In this document: positions 1 to 9,615 of the stretch, one piece after another
Position numbering within the stretch: position 1 is the first letter of the stretch
Layout: each line of letters starts with the position of its first letter
Made by a program: the position numbers and the translations under genes
The notes under the pieces: model-generated
The model's database searches: none
What the model was told of the DNA's origin: nothing
What the model saw: only the letters and a program-made list of their open reading frames with translations
From: Actinomadura sp. NBRC 104425
GTDB taxonomy: Bacteria > Actinomycetota > Actinomycetes > Streptosporangiales > Streptosporangiaceae
DNA length: 64,000 nt
Direction: 5' to 3'
Assembly: GCF_030269545.1 (NCBI RefSeq)
Contig: NZ_BSTN01000002.1
Coordinates: 434,001 to 498,000 of the forward strand

Positions 1-938
1 GAGTCGGTGAACACGCGGTTGTCCGAACCGGTCAAGAACAGGCTGGGCGGCAGGTTCTCGGGGGCGTCGCGCAGGTAGTTGTCGGGCAGCGCGGCGTAGC
101 GCGGGTCGCCCGGACGGTTCTTCACCGCGTACCCGGCCTTGACCATCTTGCGGATGTGCCGGTAGTAGCTCAGCCCCGTCACCGGGAAAAGGTCGGCCCA
201 CCGCTGGTGCGTCTCGGGCGCCAGGCTGTCGTGGTCGTAGAACATCGCCGGGAAGCCGGTGCCCCACATGAAGCTGACCATGTGGCAGTCGGGGTTGTCG
301 CACTCGCGGTGCACCGCCGACACCAGCCGGGAGATCATCCGGTTGCGGGTGAAGCGGCCCGCCCGCGCCGAGTAGGCGTCCAGCACCGACACCCCGAACC
401 CGTACTCGACGATGGCGGGGCCGAAGTTCAGCTTCAGCCGCGACCACGCCGGCACCCGGGTGACCAGCGAGACGCTGTTGGACACCGCGCTGGTGACGTC
501 GGTGATCAGGCCCGCGGACATGCTCATGAAGAACGACACCGCGCCCAGGCACTGCGCGACGACGTGCACCCGCCGGTCGCCGATGTGGCGGCGCAGCTCG
601 CGCATGGCGGCGGGGTGGTCGTACAGCGCGATGTCGTCGAGGCTGTACCCGTTGGTCTCGGCGTTGTACGGGTACCGGTTGCTCATCCGGAAGTCCAGCG
701 TCCAGACGTCGGTGAACCCGTTGTCCAGCAGGAAGTTCACCATGTTGTAGTGCTCGGGCATGATGAACATGTCGCTGGACGCCGGCAGGCCGTGCAGGAG
801 CAGCACCACGTCGTCGCAGTCGGCGCGGTGGAAGCGCGTCAGGTGCAGCCCGAGACCGTCCTCGGTGGCGAACGGGTGCACCGAGATCTCGGCCTTCTCC
901 ACGCCGTCCAGCGTGTAGCGCGCGACGGGACGCTGCAT
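1..938 (-). CDS. alpha/beta hydrolase, Cys in nucleophile position (partial, C-terminus outside window)
   Basis: The minus-strand frame stays open to the window edge, so the C-terminus is missing. About 312 residues are visible. The oxyanion segment HGLPASSDMF is near residue 49 and the nucleophile elbow reads VVAQCLGAV, putting Cys130 where Ser is usual. This layout resembles the hydrolase domains found beside or fused to GMC/cholesterol-oxidase-type proteins in actinobacteria; that resemblance is from memory. No signal peptide is seen. I chose the ATG at 938 because GGGGAGG lies about 9 nt upstream. ATGs at 944 and 971 are in frame but less well spaced. The substrate cannot be told; a lipid or sterol ester is a guess. 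A 14-bp motif shared with the P450 gene lies 55 bp upstream. Confidence 0.8.
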   Translation of the reverse strand, partial: MQRPVARYTLDGVEKAEISVHPFATEDGLGLHLTRFHRADCDDVVLLLHGLPASSDMFIMPEHYNMVNFLLDNGFTDVWTLDFRMSNRYPYNAETNGYSLDDIALYDHPAAMRELRRHIGDRRVHVVAQCLGAVSFFMSMSAGLITDVTSAVSNSVSLVTRVPAWSRLKLNFGPAIVEYGFGVSVLDAYSARAGRFTRNRMISRLVSAVHRECDNPDCHMVSFMWGTGFPAMFYDHDSLAPETHQRWADLFPVTGLSYYRHIRKMVKAGYAVKNRPGDPRYAALPDNYLRDAPENLPPSLFLTGSDNRVFTD

Positions 939-992
939 GTCCATCGACCTCCCCAGCTCGGCAACAACCATGGCGTCCCCTCGGGCGCGGGG

Positions 993-1006
993 ACATCGTG
1001 GTAAAC
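993..1006 (-). promoter_or_regulatory. Shared 14-bp motif, copy A
   Basis: On the minus strand this reads GTTTACCACGATGT. It is 55 bp upstream of the alpha/beta hydrolase start and identical to the copy at 5914-5927 upstream of the P450. Both copies have the same orientation relative to their gene. The LAL regulator encoded between them is the natural candidate to bind it; that link is inference. Confidence 0.45.
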
Positions 1007-1166
1007 CCTGACTTCCACGGTGCCGTTCCGGAGGACGTGTCGTGCGTGATTCTCCGGAGGGCCCTTCAGCGTCATGTGACGCACCGCGGACCGCGCCCGT
1101 TTCAACGGTGCGCCGGCCCCGCCCGCGAGCGCCACGTCAACCCTCTCCCGCCGTGTGGCGGGGGCG

Positions 1167-4136
1167 CTACTCCTGCGCGTCGGTCTGCAGCCGGGCCAGC
1201 GCCTTCACCAGGTTCACCCGGGAGGTGATGTCCAGCTTGGAGAAGATGTGCGACAGGTGCGTCTCGACGGTGCGGACGCTGATGAACAGCCGCTCGGCGA
1301 TCTGCTGGTTGGTGAGGCCGTCGGAGACGAGCATGGCGACCTCGAACTCCCGCTGGGACAGGCCGAACTGCTCGTCGCCGCCCCGCCGCCCCGACGCGCC
1401 GCGTCCCGCCGGGCCGGGCGTGCGGATGCCGACGCGCCGCTGCTCCAGCGTGGCCCGGGAGTGCAGCAGGCGGGCCCCGCACGCGGCGAAGATCTCGGCG
1501 GCGGCGCGCAGGTCGTCGCGGGCCGCGGCGCGGTCCTTGGCCCTGGCCGCGGCGACCCCGGCGGCCAGCCGCGCCCGCCCCACGTCCACGCGGGCGTAGC
1601 ACGCCTCGAACAGCGCGGCGGCCTCGCGGGCCAGGCCCGCGGCGGTCTTCGGGTCGGCGGACATCGCCGCGTGCGCGCGCGCCAGCATGGCCCGCGCCCG
1701 GTCGCTGTCGAGCTGCGGGTGGGCGACCTGCTCGGCGCGCCCGGCCCACAGCGCGGCGTCCTCGTCGCGGCCCTGCTGCGCGGCGACCTCGGCCATGGTC
1801 TCGCAGCAGGCCAGGCGGGCGTCGGGGTCGAGCAGGATCACCTCGCCGAAGCCGTTGCAGGCCTCCATCATGGCCTCGACGCCCTCGTCCACCCGCGACA
1901 GGCCGAGCAGCGCCCGCGCCCGCGCGTACTGGGCCTGCGCGCCGTACCACTCGCCGCCGTCGGCGCCGGCGCGCATCGCCTCGTCGGCCAGCCGCAGCGC
2001 CTCCTTGGCGTCCCCGGCCAGGCCGACCGTCAGGGACTGCTGGGTCAGCGCCCCCGCCAGCTGCGGCGCCGCGCCCAGCAGCCGCGCCGTCTCGGCCGCC
2101 TCCTCGGCGATCATCATGGCCTCGGTGAGCCGGCCCTCCATCGTGGACGCGCGGGCCTGCCCGGTCAGCAGGGTGGCCAGGATGTAGGTCTGCCCGGTGG
2201 CGCGGGCGACCGACACCGCGCGCTCGAAGTGCCGCCGGGACGCGGCGTAGCGGCCCATCATGTGCTCGGCCCAGCACAGCCAGGCCACCGCGTCCAGCCA
2301 TTCGGCCAGTTCGTCGTCGGTCGCCTCGGCCACCAGCCGGTCGGCGGTCTCGGCGTACCGGACGGCGGCGGCCAGGTCGCCGGACAGGAACGACGACATC
2401 GGCCGCAGCGCGGTGACCGCCATCCGCACCGCGGGCGGCCAGCCCTCCCCGCCGTTCTCGGGCATGTTCTCCAGGACGGCGCGGGCCGCGCGGAAGTCGC
2501 CGCGGAACAGGCTCTCGGCCACCAGCCGCAGCCGCAGCGGAACACCGGTCGGCGACGCCGGGTCGGGGATGCGGCGCAGCTCGTCCAGCAGCAGCGCCCG
2601 CGCCTCGTGCGGACGGCCCAGCAGCCGCTCCATCAGCGCGCACAGCCGCGCCGCCGTGACGCGGCGGTCGTAGTCGTCGGTCGGCAGCAGCCGCAGCAGC
2701 GTGCGGGCCGTCTCGCGCCCCTCGGCCAGCCGCCCGCCGAGCGACTCCACCTGCGCCAGCTCCAGCAGCAGCTCCAGCCGGGACGGCAGCGGCCGGCGGC
2801 CCTGCGCCGCCGCGGGCGGCTCGGGCATGTTCTCCGGCATCAGCCGCAGCGCGGCGCGCAGCCAGTGCGCCGCGGTGACCGGGGCCTGCGCGGTGAACGT
2901 GCGGGCCGCCTCCACCAGCGTGGCGATCGCCGCCGGGTCGCCGACCCGCCCCGACCGCTCCACATGCCGGGCGCGCACCGCGGCGGGCGCACCGATCCGC
3001 GCCAGGTAGGCGGCGATGCGGCCGTGCGCGGCCAGCCGCCACCCGGCCGCGGCCGACCCGTAGGCGGCGTGCCGCACCAGGGGGTGGCGGAACCGGAACC
3101 GCTCGGCCATCGGCCGCACGATGTCGCGGGCGACCAGCTCGTCCAGCGCCGACAGCGTGTCGTCCTCCGACACCTCGGCGGCCACCGCGGCCAGTGCCGG
3201 GTCGAACTCGTCGGCGGCGACCGCCGCGCCCTGCGCCACCAGCAGCGCGGTCCGCGACAGGCCGCTCAGCTCCAGCATCAGGGCGGCCTGCACCGCGGGC
3301 GGCAGGTCGCCGTCGCCCGGGCCGGCGACCGGCCGCTGCGGGCTGCGCGCCAGCGCCTCGAGGTAGAAGGGGTTGCCGCCGCTGGCGCGGTACAGCTCGC
3401 GGCAGCGCGCGTCGGGCACCCGCAGGCCGAGCAGCTGCGCGACCTCCTGCTCGGTGAGCGGGTCCACCGGGACGCGCAGGCCGCGGCCGTTCTGCACCGC
3501 GTCCTCGACCAGCGCGGCCAGCCGCGGCGACGCCTGCGCCGGCCGGTACGCCACGGCGAGCGCCACCCGCGCCCGCGGCGGGTGCCGCACCAGGTGGTCC
3601 AGCAGCTCGATGGTGGCCTCGTCGGCCCAGTGCAGGTCGTCCAGCATCAGCGCCAGGCCGGACGCGGCGGCCAGCTCCTCCAGCAGCCGCCGCACGGTCC
3701 GGTACAGCTGGTAGCGGGCCACCTGCCGCCCGTCGGCGGTCACGGCGGCCGGTCCGGTGGCGGCGGGCGCGGCGGCCAGGGCCGGGAACACCGCCGACAG
3801 CAGCCGGGTCGCGTCCGGCCCGAGGTCGGGCAGATGCTCCTCCAGATGGTCGTCGAGGGCGTCGACGACGGCGCCGAACGGCATCTCCTGCTCGAACTCG
3901 GCGGCGCGGCCCGCGCGGGTGGGCAGCTTGCGCGCCGCGGCGGCCCCCGACAGCTCGCTCAGCAGCCGGGTCTTGCCCGCCCCCGGCTCGCCGACGAGGG
4001 CGACGAACCGGAACGCGCCCTCGGCCGTGGCGTCCAGCGCCTCCTCCAGGGCACGCAGCACGCCCTGGCGCCCCACCAGCGGCAGGGCCGCCGGAAGGAC
4101 GTCGGGCTGGTGGTCCGTACGACCCTCCATGTCCAC
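1167..4136 (-). CDS. LAL-type LuxR family transcriptional regulator
   Basis: This 989-residue protein has the classic large ATP-binding LuxR (LAL, MalT-like) build. An N-terminal AAA/NTPase module carries Walker A GEPGAGKT (residues 49-56) and Walker B LALMLDD (161-167). A long helical TPR-like middle follows, and a C-terminal LuxR helix-turn-helix covers about the last 65 residues, containing LTNQQIAERLFISVRTVE. Such proteins usually activate nearby genes after sensing a ligand. The ATG at 4136 begins MDMEGRTDHQ and leads directly into the NTPase domain. The gene sits between the alpha/beta hydrolase and the P450, whose upstream regions share a 14-bp motif, so they are its likely targets. 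The ligand is unknown. Confidence 0.9.
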   Translation of the reverse strand: MDMEGRTDHQPDVLPAALPLVGRQGVLRALEEALDATAEGAFRFVALVGEPGAGKTRLLSELSGAAAARKLPTRAGRAAEFEQEMPFGAVVDALDDHLEEHLPDLGPDATRLLSAVFPALAAAPAATGPAAVTADGRQVARYQLYRTVRRLLEELAAASGLALMLDDLHWADEATIELLDHLVRHPPRARVALAVAYRPAQASPRLAALVEDAVQNGRGLRVPVDPLTEQEVAQLLGLRVPDARCRELYRASGGNPFYLEALARSPQRPVAGPGDGDLPPAVQAALMLELSGLSRTALLVAQGAAVAADEFDPALAAVAAEVSEDDTLSALDELVARDIVRPMAERFRFRHPLVRHAAYGSAAAGWRLAAHGRIAAYLARIGAPAAVRARHVERSGRVGDPAAIATLVEAARTFTAQAPVTAAHWLRAALRLMPENMPEPPAAAQGRRPLPSRLELLLELAQVESLGGRLAEGRETARTLLRLLPTDDYDRRVTAARLCALMERLLGRPHEARALLLDELRRIPDPASPTGVPLRLRLVAESLFRGDFRAARAVLENMPENGGEGWPPAVRMAVTALRPMSSFLSGDLAAAVRYAETADRLVAEATDDELAEWLDAVAWLCWAEHMMGRYAASRRHFERAVSVARATGQTYILATLLTGQARASTMEGRLTEAMMIAEEAAETARLLGAAPQLAGALTQQSLTVGLAGDAKEALRLADEAMRAGADGGEWYGAQAQYARARALLGLSRVDEGVEAMMEACNGFGEVILLDPDARLACCETMAEVAAQQGRDEDAALWAGRAEQVAHPQLDSDRARAMLARAHAAMSADPKTAAGLAREAAALFEACYARVDVGRARLAAGVAAARAKDRAAARDDLRAAAEIFAACGARLLHSRATLEQRRVGIRTPGPAGRGASGRRGGDEQFGLSQREFEVAMLVSDGLTNQQIAERLFISVRTVETHLSHIFSKLDITSRVNLVKALARLQTDAQE

Positions 4137-4330
4137 ACCCCACCAGTAGTGACAAGGCGGTCGACACGCCGCGACGAAGACGTCCAGCCGGTGTCTTGCC
4201 TCGATCTTCAGGCAGCCGCAGGGGACACTTTACCGATTCGGCCGATGGCATGGCCGAACCCGCGGTCCGGCCTGCGCAGCCCGGACCGCCGCGGTCGCGT
4301 CCCCCCGCGGTCGCTCTCTGCCATCAACCG

Positions 4331-4375
4331 CCTTAACCAAGGGGATGTCAACAGTCTTCAGTTAGGCGTTGCCTA
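4331..4375. promoter_or_regulatory. Small palindromes upstream of the LAL gene
   Basis: The 270-bp gap between the P450 stop and the LAL start holds two compact inverted repeats, CCTTAACCAAGG (4331-4342) and TAGGCGTTGCCTA (4363-4375), in a locally AT-richer stretch. They could be operator or promoter elements of the LAL gene on the minus strand, but nothing ties them to a known regulator. Confidence 0.25.
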
Positions 4376-4406
4376 CCCGTCACCCTTCTACTCGCGTTCT
4401 GCTCAC

Positions 4407-5771
4407 TCATCCCGGCCACGGCCGGGCCGCCGCCGAACCCCGCCGGGCGGCCACGACGCGCGCCGACCTCGCCGGAACCAGCGTGACCGCCCTGAGCCGG
4501 ACGCGCTCGGGCGCGGGGTCGGCGGGACGCAGCTCCACCCGGCGCAGCACCTCGGCGACGATCATCCGCATCTCCAGCAGCGCCAGCTGGGCGCCCGCGC
4601 AGTAGCGGCGGCCGCCGCCGAACGGCAGCCAGGCCCGGTTGGCCTTCGCCGCCTCCGGGCCGAGGAACCGCTCGGGCCGGAACACCCCGGGGTCGGGGAA
4701 CACATCCGGATCGGTGTGCACCAGCGGGATGACCGCCGCCACGCACCATCCGGCGGGAATCCGGTGGCCGCCGACCACCATCGGCTCGGCCAGCACCCGG
4801 GGCGTGGCCGGCACCACCGGGCGGACCCGCAGCGACTCTTTGATCACTGCGTCCAGGTAGGCGCGGCCGTCGTCGCCGTCCGCCGGCTCGTCGCGCAGCC
4901 GCTCCAGCACCCGGGGCGTCCGCACCAGGCGCTCGAACGTCCAGGCCAGGGCGGTGGCCGTGGTCTCGTGCCCGGCGACCAGCAAAGTGATCAGCTCGTC
5001 GCGCACCTCCCGGTCGGTCAGCGGCTCGCCCGCCTCGTCCCGCGCCGCCAGCAGCTGCGACAGCACGTCGCAGGCGCCCGGGTCGCCGTCGCGGCGGCGC
5101 CGGGCCATCTCGTCGTAGAGGATCGCGTCGACCTGCGCGCGGACCCGCGCGAACCGGGTGGTGGGCAGGAACGCGGCGCGCCGCGCCGCCGGGGCGGTCA
5201 GCAGCCACTCGCGCGGCCGGGGCGGCAGGCGCACCACGGCGGCGTTCCCGCCGAGCGCCACCAGCCGCGGCAGCAGGACGCGCAGGCGGCGCAGCCGCCC
5301 GGCGTCGCGGATGCCGAACACCACCCGCATGATCACTTCGAGGGTGATGCGCTCCATCCGGGGGCGCAGCGCGAACGGTTCGCCGAGCGGCCACCGGTCG
5401 ATGTCGGCGGCGGCGATCTCGGCCACCCGCTCGCCCCAGCGCGCCACCGCCCGCCCGTGCAGCGGCGGGCCGAGCAGCCGCCGGTGCCGCCACCACGGCT
5501 CCTCGTCCAGCGTCAGCAGTGACGCCTCGCCGACCAGCGGCCCGAGCAGCCCGCGCCGCACCGCCCCCGCGCGCCCCCCGGAGCCGTCGGCGGCCAGCAC
5601 CTGTTCGGCCAGGTCGGCGGTGGCCACGCACACCTCCGGCGGCATGCCGGGGAGCCGGATCGCAAAGACGGGCCCGAGGCGGCGCCCGGCGGCGAAGAAC
5701 CGCATCGGGTCGGCGACGAGCCAGGCCACCTGCAGCGGCGGAGGCAGGCGCAGACCGGGGGGAGCGGGCAT
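4407..5771 (-). CDS. Cytochrome P450
   Basis: This is a 454-residue soluble bacterial P450, a heme-thiolate monooxygenase that needs a separate ferredoxin and reductase; neither is seen nearby. Three hallmarks are present in order: the I-helix oxygen-activation motif AGHETTATA, the K-helix ExxR in KESLRVRP, and the heme loop FGGGRRYCAG with its Cys ligand. The frame is open further upstream, but I start at the ATG at 5771 because AGGAG is six bases before it and MPAPPGLRLP leads into normal P450 sequence. It lies 210 bp downstream of rhaB on the same strand, separated by a hairpin, so it probably has its own promoter. The 14-bp motif at 5914-5927 suggests co-regulation with the hydrolase at the window edge. 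The substrate is unknown. Confidence 0.93.
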   Translation of the reverse strand: MPAPPGLRLPPPLQVAWLVADPMRFFAAGRRLGPVFAIRLPGMPPEVCVATADLAEQVLAADGSGGRAGAVRRGLLGPLVGEASLLTLDEEPWWRHRRLLGPPLHGRAVARWGERVAEIAAADIDRWPLGEPFALRPRMERITLEVIMRVVFGIRDAGRLRRLRVLLPRLVALGGNAAVVRLPPRPREWLLTAPAARRAAFLPTTRFARVRAQVDAILYDEMARRRRDGDPGACDVLSQLLAARDEAGEPLTDREVRDELITLLVAGHETTATALAWTFERLVRTPRVLERLRDEPADGDDGRAYLDAVIKESLRVRPVVPATPRVLAEPMVVGGHRIPAGWCVAAVIPLVHTDPDVFPDPGVFRPERFLGPEAAKANRAWLPFGGGRRYCAGAQLALLEMRMIVAEVLRRVELRPADPAPERVRLRAVTLVPARSARVVAARRGSAAARPWPG

Positions 5772-5834
5772 CGAGACTCCTGCACGGGATCTCCGGGGAG
5801 GAGATCCTTCGAGATGGCGTTCACCGGAGCGCGG

Positions 5835-5860
5835 CGGAGTGGGGCCGCCGCGCCACTCCG
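5835..5860 (-). terminator. Hairpin between rhaB and the P450
   Basis: CGGAGTGG and CCACTCCG form an 8-bp stem around a 10-nt loop, downstream of the rhaB stop in the direction of transcription. No U-tract follows, as is usual in high-GC actinobacteria. It could end the lacI-lut-rhaB transcript or lie in the P450 leader. Confidence 0.4.
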
Positions 5861-5913
5861 GTCGGATCCGCACCGGAGATCACTGTAATGATCTTCGTTC
5901 GCAGGCGTCTCTC

Positions 5914-5927
5914 ACATCGTGGTAAAC
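5914..5927 (-). promoter_or_regulatory. Shared 14-bp motif, copy B
   Basis: Identical to 993-1006 (GTTTACCACGATGT on the minus strand), 143 bp upstream of the P450 start. About 20 bp further downstream lies an inverted repeat GATCA-N6-TGATC (5878-5893) that includes a TACAGT sequence able to serve as a -10 box. This places the motif where an activator would bind. Function is inferred. Confidence 0.45.
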
Positions 5928-5981
5928 ACCGATATCGGCGGTCAGTCAGAAAGCGCCGACCACCCGGGTACCGGTGACCGC

Positions 5982-7430
5982 TCAGCTCAGGCCGATGCGG
6001 GCGGCCGCATCCGACCAGGCGGACTCGTCGCCGCGCGGCTCGTAGCGGCGCAGCGGCTGCGTCCCGGCGACCAGCGCCCGCATCTCCGCCAGGTCGCCCA
6101 CGACCCCGTGCGCGCGCGCCTGCACCAGGGCGTTGCCCAGCGCGGTGGCCTCCACCGGCCCGGCGACGACGGGCAGCCCGCACGCGTCCGCGGTCAGCTG
6201 GCACAGCAGCTCGTTGCGGGAGCCGCCGCCGACCAGGTGCACCACCTCCACCTCGCGGCCGGACAGCCGCGCCGCCTGCCGGATGGCCGCGCGGTGCGCC
6301 AGCGCCAGGCTGTCGAGAACGCAGCGTACGGTCTCGGCGCGGGTGCCCGGCTCGGGCATGCCGCGGCGGCGGCAGTGCGCGGCGATCCGCTCGGGCATGC
6401 CGCCCGGCGGCAGGAACTCGGGGTCGTCCGGGTCGATCAGCGAACGCAGCGCCGGAACCCGCGCCGCCTCCGCCAGCAGCGACGACAGGTCGGGGGAGTC
6501 CCAGGCGCGCAGGCACTCCTGCAGCAGCCACAGCCCCATCACATTGCGCAGGTAGCGGACGGTGCCGTCCACCCCGCCCTCGTTGGTGAAGTTGGCCTCG
6601 CGGCTGGCCTCGGTCAGCACCGGCTCGGGCAGCTCCACACCCACCAGGGACCAGGTGCCGCAGGAGATGTAGCCGAAGCGCTCCCCCGAGGCGGGGACCG
6701 CGGCCACGGCCGAGGCGGTGTCGTGGGACGCGACCGCCGTCACCGGCAGGTCCGCGCGCAGCCCCGTCTCCTCGGCCACGTCGGCGCGCAGCGTCCCCAC
6801 CACGTCGCCCGGCTCGCGCAGGTCGGGCAGCAGCTGCGCGGGAAGACCCAGGCGGTCCAGCAGGGGCCGCGACCACGCGCCCGCGCGCACGTCGAGCAGC
6901 CCCGTCGTGGACGCGTTGGTGCGTTCGGCGCCGATCCGCCCGGTCAGCCAGTACCCCACCAGGTCCGGGATCAGCAGCAGCGTCCGCGCGCGCTTGAGCA
7001 CGTCCGCCGATTCGGCCGCGAGCTGGTAGACGGTGTTGAACGGCAGGAACTGCAGGCCCGACACCTGGTACAGGTGGTCGTCGCCGAGTTCGGCCCGCAC
7101 CCGCTCCATGACGCCGTCGGTGCGCGCGTCGCGGTAGTGCACGGGGTTGCCGAGCAGCGCGCCGCGCTCGTCCAGCAGCCCGTAGTCGACGGCCCACGAG
7201 TCGATGCCCACCGACACCAGGCCGGGCGGCGCCGCGCGCAGCCCGTCGAGCACGTTGCCGTACAGGCCCAGGATGTCCCAGTGCAGCGTGCCCGCGACCC
7301 GCACGGGCCGGTTGGGGAAGCGCCGCAGCTCCTCCAGCTCCAGCGTCCCCGGCCCGACGCGCGCGGCCATCACCCGACCGCTGGACGCCCCGAAGTCGAC
7401 GGCGGCGAACACCGCAGATGAAGCGTTCAT
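5982..7430 (-). CDS. rhaB: Rhamnulokinase RhaB
   Basis: This 482-residue FGGY-family sugar kinase phosphorylates L-rhamnulose to L-rhamnulose 1-phosphate in the cytoplasm. The N-terminal phosphate motif is [11 protein letters not shown], followed by [15 protein letters not shown], typical of RhaB. The C-terminal half carries the ATP-side signatures SCGTWSLVG and [14 protein letters not shown]. Length matches the family. The ATG at 7430 overlaps the lutC stop as ATGA, so it is the last gene of a translationally coupled lacI-lutABC-rhaB operon. Its aldolase/dehydrogenase partner is at 20069-22132, and LutABC upstream would use the L-lactate made downstream of it. Confidence 0.95.
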   Translation of the reverse strand: MNASSAVFAAVDFGASSGRVMAARVGPGTLELEELRRFPNRPVRVAGTLHWDILGLYGNVLDGLRAAPPGLVSVGIDSWAVDYGLLDERGALLGNPVHYRDARTDGVMERVRAELGDDHLYQVSGLQFLPFNTVYQLAAESADVLKRARTLLLIPDLVGYWLTGRIGAERTNASTTGLLDVRAGAWSRPLLDRLGLPAQLLPDLREPGDVVGTLRADVAEETGLRADLPVTAVASHDTASAVAAVPASGERFGYISCGTWSLVGVELPEPVLTEASREANFTNEGGVDGTVRYLRNVMGLWLLQECLRAWDSPDLSSLLAEAARVPALRSLIDPDDPEFLPPGGMPERIAAHCRRRGMPEPGTRAETVRCVLDSLALAHRAAIRQAARLSGREVEVVHLVGGGSRNELLCQLTADACGLPVVAGPVEATALGNALVQARAHGVVGDLAEMRALVAGTQPLRRYEPRGDESAWSDAAARIGLS

Positions 7431-8155
7431 GGGACGAGCAGTACCTCCAGGGTGCGGGGGCCGTGCACGCCCTCGACGCGCGACAGCTCGATGTCGCTGG
7501 TCGCCGAGGGGCCGGACACGAAGGTGAGGGGACGGGACGGGTCGAGCCGCTCCAGCGCCTCGGGCACGTCGGCCGCGACCTGGCCGGCGGTGACCACGAT
7601 CAGGTGGTAGTCGGGCACCAGGGACAGCGCCCGCGGCCCCTGGCCGGGCCCGTGGTCCAGCACGATCGTGCCGGTCTCGGCGATCGCGGCGGCGCAGCCG
7701 GTGACCGCGCCCGCCAGCCCGTCCAGTTCGGCCGCGGACGGGTCGCGCGCGATCCGCTCCGGCGGGACGTGCGCCAGCCACTCGTCCGGCAGTCCGGACG
7801 GCACCGCGAACGCCCCGCCGCCGCGCGCGGCCGGGGACTCGCCTCGCGCGGCCGGGGACTCGGCGCGCGCGGCCAGCGCCTCGCCGCGCGCGGCCAGCGC
7901 CTCGGCGCGCGCGGCCAGCGCCTCGGCCACCGCGCCGGGCAGTTCGCCGGCGGACACCAGCCGCACCGCGGCGCGGTAGTCGGCGACCCGTTCGGCGAAC
8001 AGCTCCAGGGTCCGCTCGCCGTGGTGGCGCCGCAGGTAGCCGCGGTCGATCCGGGCGTAGGACTCGGCCACGTCGGCGGCCGTGCGCCGACCCGTGATCC
8101 GCTCGATGCGGCCGAGGATCTCCTCGCGCGCGTTCGCGCCTGCCCGCCCGCTCAT
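7427..8155 (-). CDS. lutC: Lactate utilization protein C (LUD domain)
   Basis: This 242-residue LUD-domain protein is the third part of the LutABC L-lactate oxidation complex, which oxidises L-lactate to pyruvate. The conserved LUD core is in the C-terminal half ([16 protein letters not shown], then [11 protein letters not shown] and [20 protein letters not shown]). Near residues 78-112 five heptads of the type EALAARA are inserted, encoded by a 21-bp tandem repeat; this is not a usual part of the family. Both ends overlap neighbours as ATGA (lutB upstream, rhaB downstream). Pairing with rhamnose genes fits because rhamnose breakdown yields L-lactaldehyde and then L-lactate. Confidence 0.93.
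   Translation of the reverse strand: MSGRAGANAREEILGRIERITGRRTAADVAESYARIDRGYLRRHHGERTLELFAERVADYRAAVRLVSAGELPGAVAEALAARAEALAARGEALAARAESPAARGESPAARGGGAFAVPSGLPDEWLAHVPPERIARDPSAAELDGLAGAVTGCAAAIAETGTIVLDHGPGQGPRALSLVPDYHLIVVTAGQVAADVPEALERLDPSRPLTFVSGPSATSDIELSRVEGVHGPRTLEVLLVP
7820..7924. repeat. Five tandem 21-bp repeats inside lutC
   Basis: Five contiguous 21-bp units, such as GCCGCGCGCGGCCAGCGCCTC, differ at only a few positions. They fall into two sub-types: two units with GGGGACTC and three with AGCGCCTC at one end. In the lutC frame they encode heptads (A/G)E(AL/SP)AAR. The length is a multiple of three and seven, so the frame is kept and a helical spacer is added. Confidence 0.9.
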
Positions 8156-9615
8156 TCGCCCTTCCCTCCGGTGCGGTTCCACCAGGCGCGGAACGACTCC
8201 TCCGGCGGCGCCGGCGCGTCCCGGGTGTCGGTCCACGCGCTCAGCGGCCCGGGCAGGCGCCGGATGCGGCCGCGCCGCCCCACCACGTGCCGGCCGGCGG
8301 ACGCGGCGCGCTGCGCCAGCGCCAGCCGGGCGGGCGAACGCAGCGTCCACCCCGCGACGTCCATCACCGCGCGCTCCAGCGGATGCTTGCGCCCCTTCTC
8401 CACGGCGCGGGCGCGCAGATGCACCAGCACCTCGGGGATGTCGATGGCCACCGGGCACGCCTCGAAGCACGCCCCGCACAGCGACGACGCGTAGGGCAGC
8501 GAGGAGTCCACGTCCGAGCCGATGCCGCGGATCTGCGGCGACAGGATCGCGCCGATCGGCCCCGGGTAGGGCGAGCCGTAGGCGTGCCCGCCGGCCCGCG
8601 CGTAGACGGGGCACACGTTCAGGCACGCCGAGCAGCGGATGCAGCGCAGCGCCTGCCGCCCGACCTCGTCGGCCAGCGTCGCGGTGCGGCCGTTGTCCAG
8701 CAGGACCAGATGGAAGTCCGACGGCCCGTCGCCGGGGGTGATGCCGGTCCAGGCGGAGGTGTAGGGGTTCATCCGCTCCGCCGTCGAGGAGCGGGGCAGC
8801 AGCTGCAGGAACACCTCCAGGTCGCGCCAGCTCGGCACGATCTTCTCGATGCCCATCACCGAGATCAGCGTCTCGGGCAGCGTCAGGCACATCCGCCCGT
8901 TGCCCTCCGACTCCAGCACCACCAGCGTGCCGGTGTCGGCGACGGCGAAGTTGACCCCGGACACCGCCACCTTCGCCGACAGGAACTTGGCGCGCAGGTG
9001 CCGCCGCGCCGCCTCGGCCAGCTCGGCGGGCGAGTCGGACAGCCCGGCCGGCGCGTCCGGCATGGTGCGGCGGAAGATGTCGCGGATGTCGGCGCGGTTG
9101 CGGTGGATGGCCGGGACCAGGATGTGCGACGGGCGGTCGTCGCCGAGCTGCACGATCAGCTCGGCCAGGTCGGTCTCGTGGGCGGTGATGCCCGCCTCGG
9201 CCAGCGCCTCGTTCAGCCCGATCTCCTGGGTGGCCATCGACTTGACCTTGACCACCTCGGTCTCGCCGGTCGCCCGGACCAGGTCGGTGACGATCCGGTT
9301 GGCCTCGGCGGCGTCGCGCGCCCAGTGCACCGTGCCGCCGGCCTCGGTGACCTTCTCCTCCAGCAGGCGCAGGTAGTGCCCGAGGTTCGCCAGGACGTGG
9401 TCCTTGATCTGCCGGCCCGCCTCGCGCAGCGCCGCCCAGTCGTCCAGCTCGGCGACGGCCTCGGCGCGGCGCCGGCGGATCGTGGACGTGGCGTGCGCCA
9501 GGTTGCGGCGCAGCCGGGTGTCGCCCACCGCGCGGCGCGCCGCGTCCGGGAACGCCGGCATCCCCAGGTAGGTCGGCATGCGGGCGGCGGTGCCGCTGTC
9601 GGTGCCGCTGCTCAT
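8152..9615 (-). CDS. lutB: Lactate utilization iron-sulfur protein LutB
   Basis: This 487-residue protein is the iron-sulfur subunit of the LutABC L-lactate oxidation system. An N-terminal LUD domain ([17 protein letters not shown], then [18 protein letters not shown]) is followed by a ferredoxin-type region with two cysteine clusters, [12 protein letters not shown] and CGACFEACP, binding 4Fe-4S centres that pass electrons from lactate oxidation. The C-terminal tail ([14 protein letters not shown] region) is typical of LutB. The ATG at 9615 overlaps the lutA stop and its own stop overlaps the lutC start, both as ATGA, indicating coupled translation and equal subunit supply. Confidence 0.95.
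   Translation of the reverse strand: MSSGTDSGTAARMPTYLGMPAFPDAARRAVGDTRLRRNLAHATSTIRRRRAEAVAELDDWAALREAGRQIKDHVLANLGHYLRLLEEKVTEAGGTVHWARDAAEANRIVTDLVRATGETEVVKVKSMATQEIGLNEALAEAGITAHETDLAELIVQLGDDRPSHILVPAIHRNRADIRDIFRRTMPDAPAGLSDSPAELAEAARRHLRAKFLSAKVAVSGVNFAVADTGTLVVLESEGNGRMCLTLPETLISVMGIEKIVPSWRDLEVFLQLLPRSSTAERMNPYTSAWTGITPGDGPSDFHLVLLDNGRTATLADEVGRQALRCIRCSACLNVCPVYARAGGHAYGSPYPGPIGAILSPQIRGIGSDVDSSLPYASSLCGACFEACPVAIDIPEVLVHLRARAVEKGRKHPLERAVMDVAGWTLRSPARLALAQRAASAGRHVVGRRGRIRRLPGPLSAWTDTRDAPAPPEESFRAWWNRTGGKGE

Noticed and set aside
1155..5522. Very long plus-strand open frame opposite the LAL and P450 genes (and similar ones opposite other genes, for example 34375-37638 minus)
   Set aside because: The translations are Arg/Gly/His/Gln/Ala-rich with no domain, and they mirror well-supported genes on the other strand. 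Long stop-free antisense frames are expected in DNA this GC-rich.
7820..7924. CRISPR-like or REP array in lutC
   Set aside because: Units are contiguous, 21 bp and in frame, so they are better read as protein repeats.
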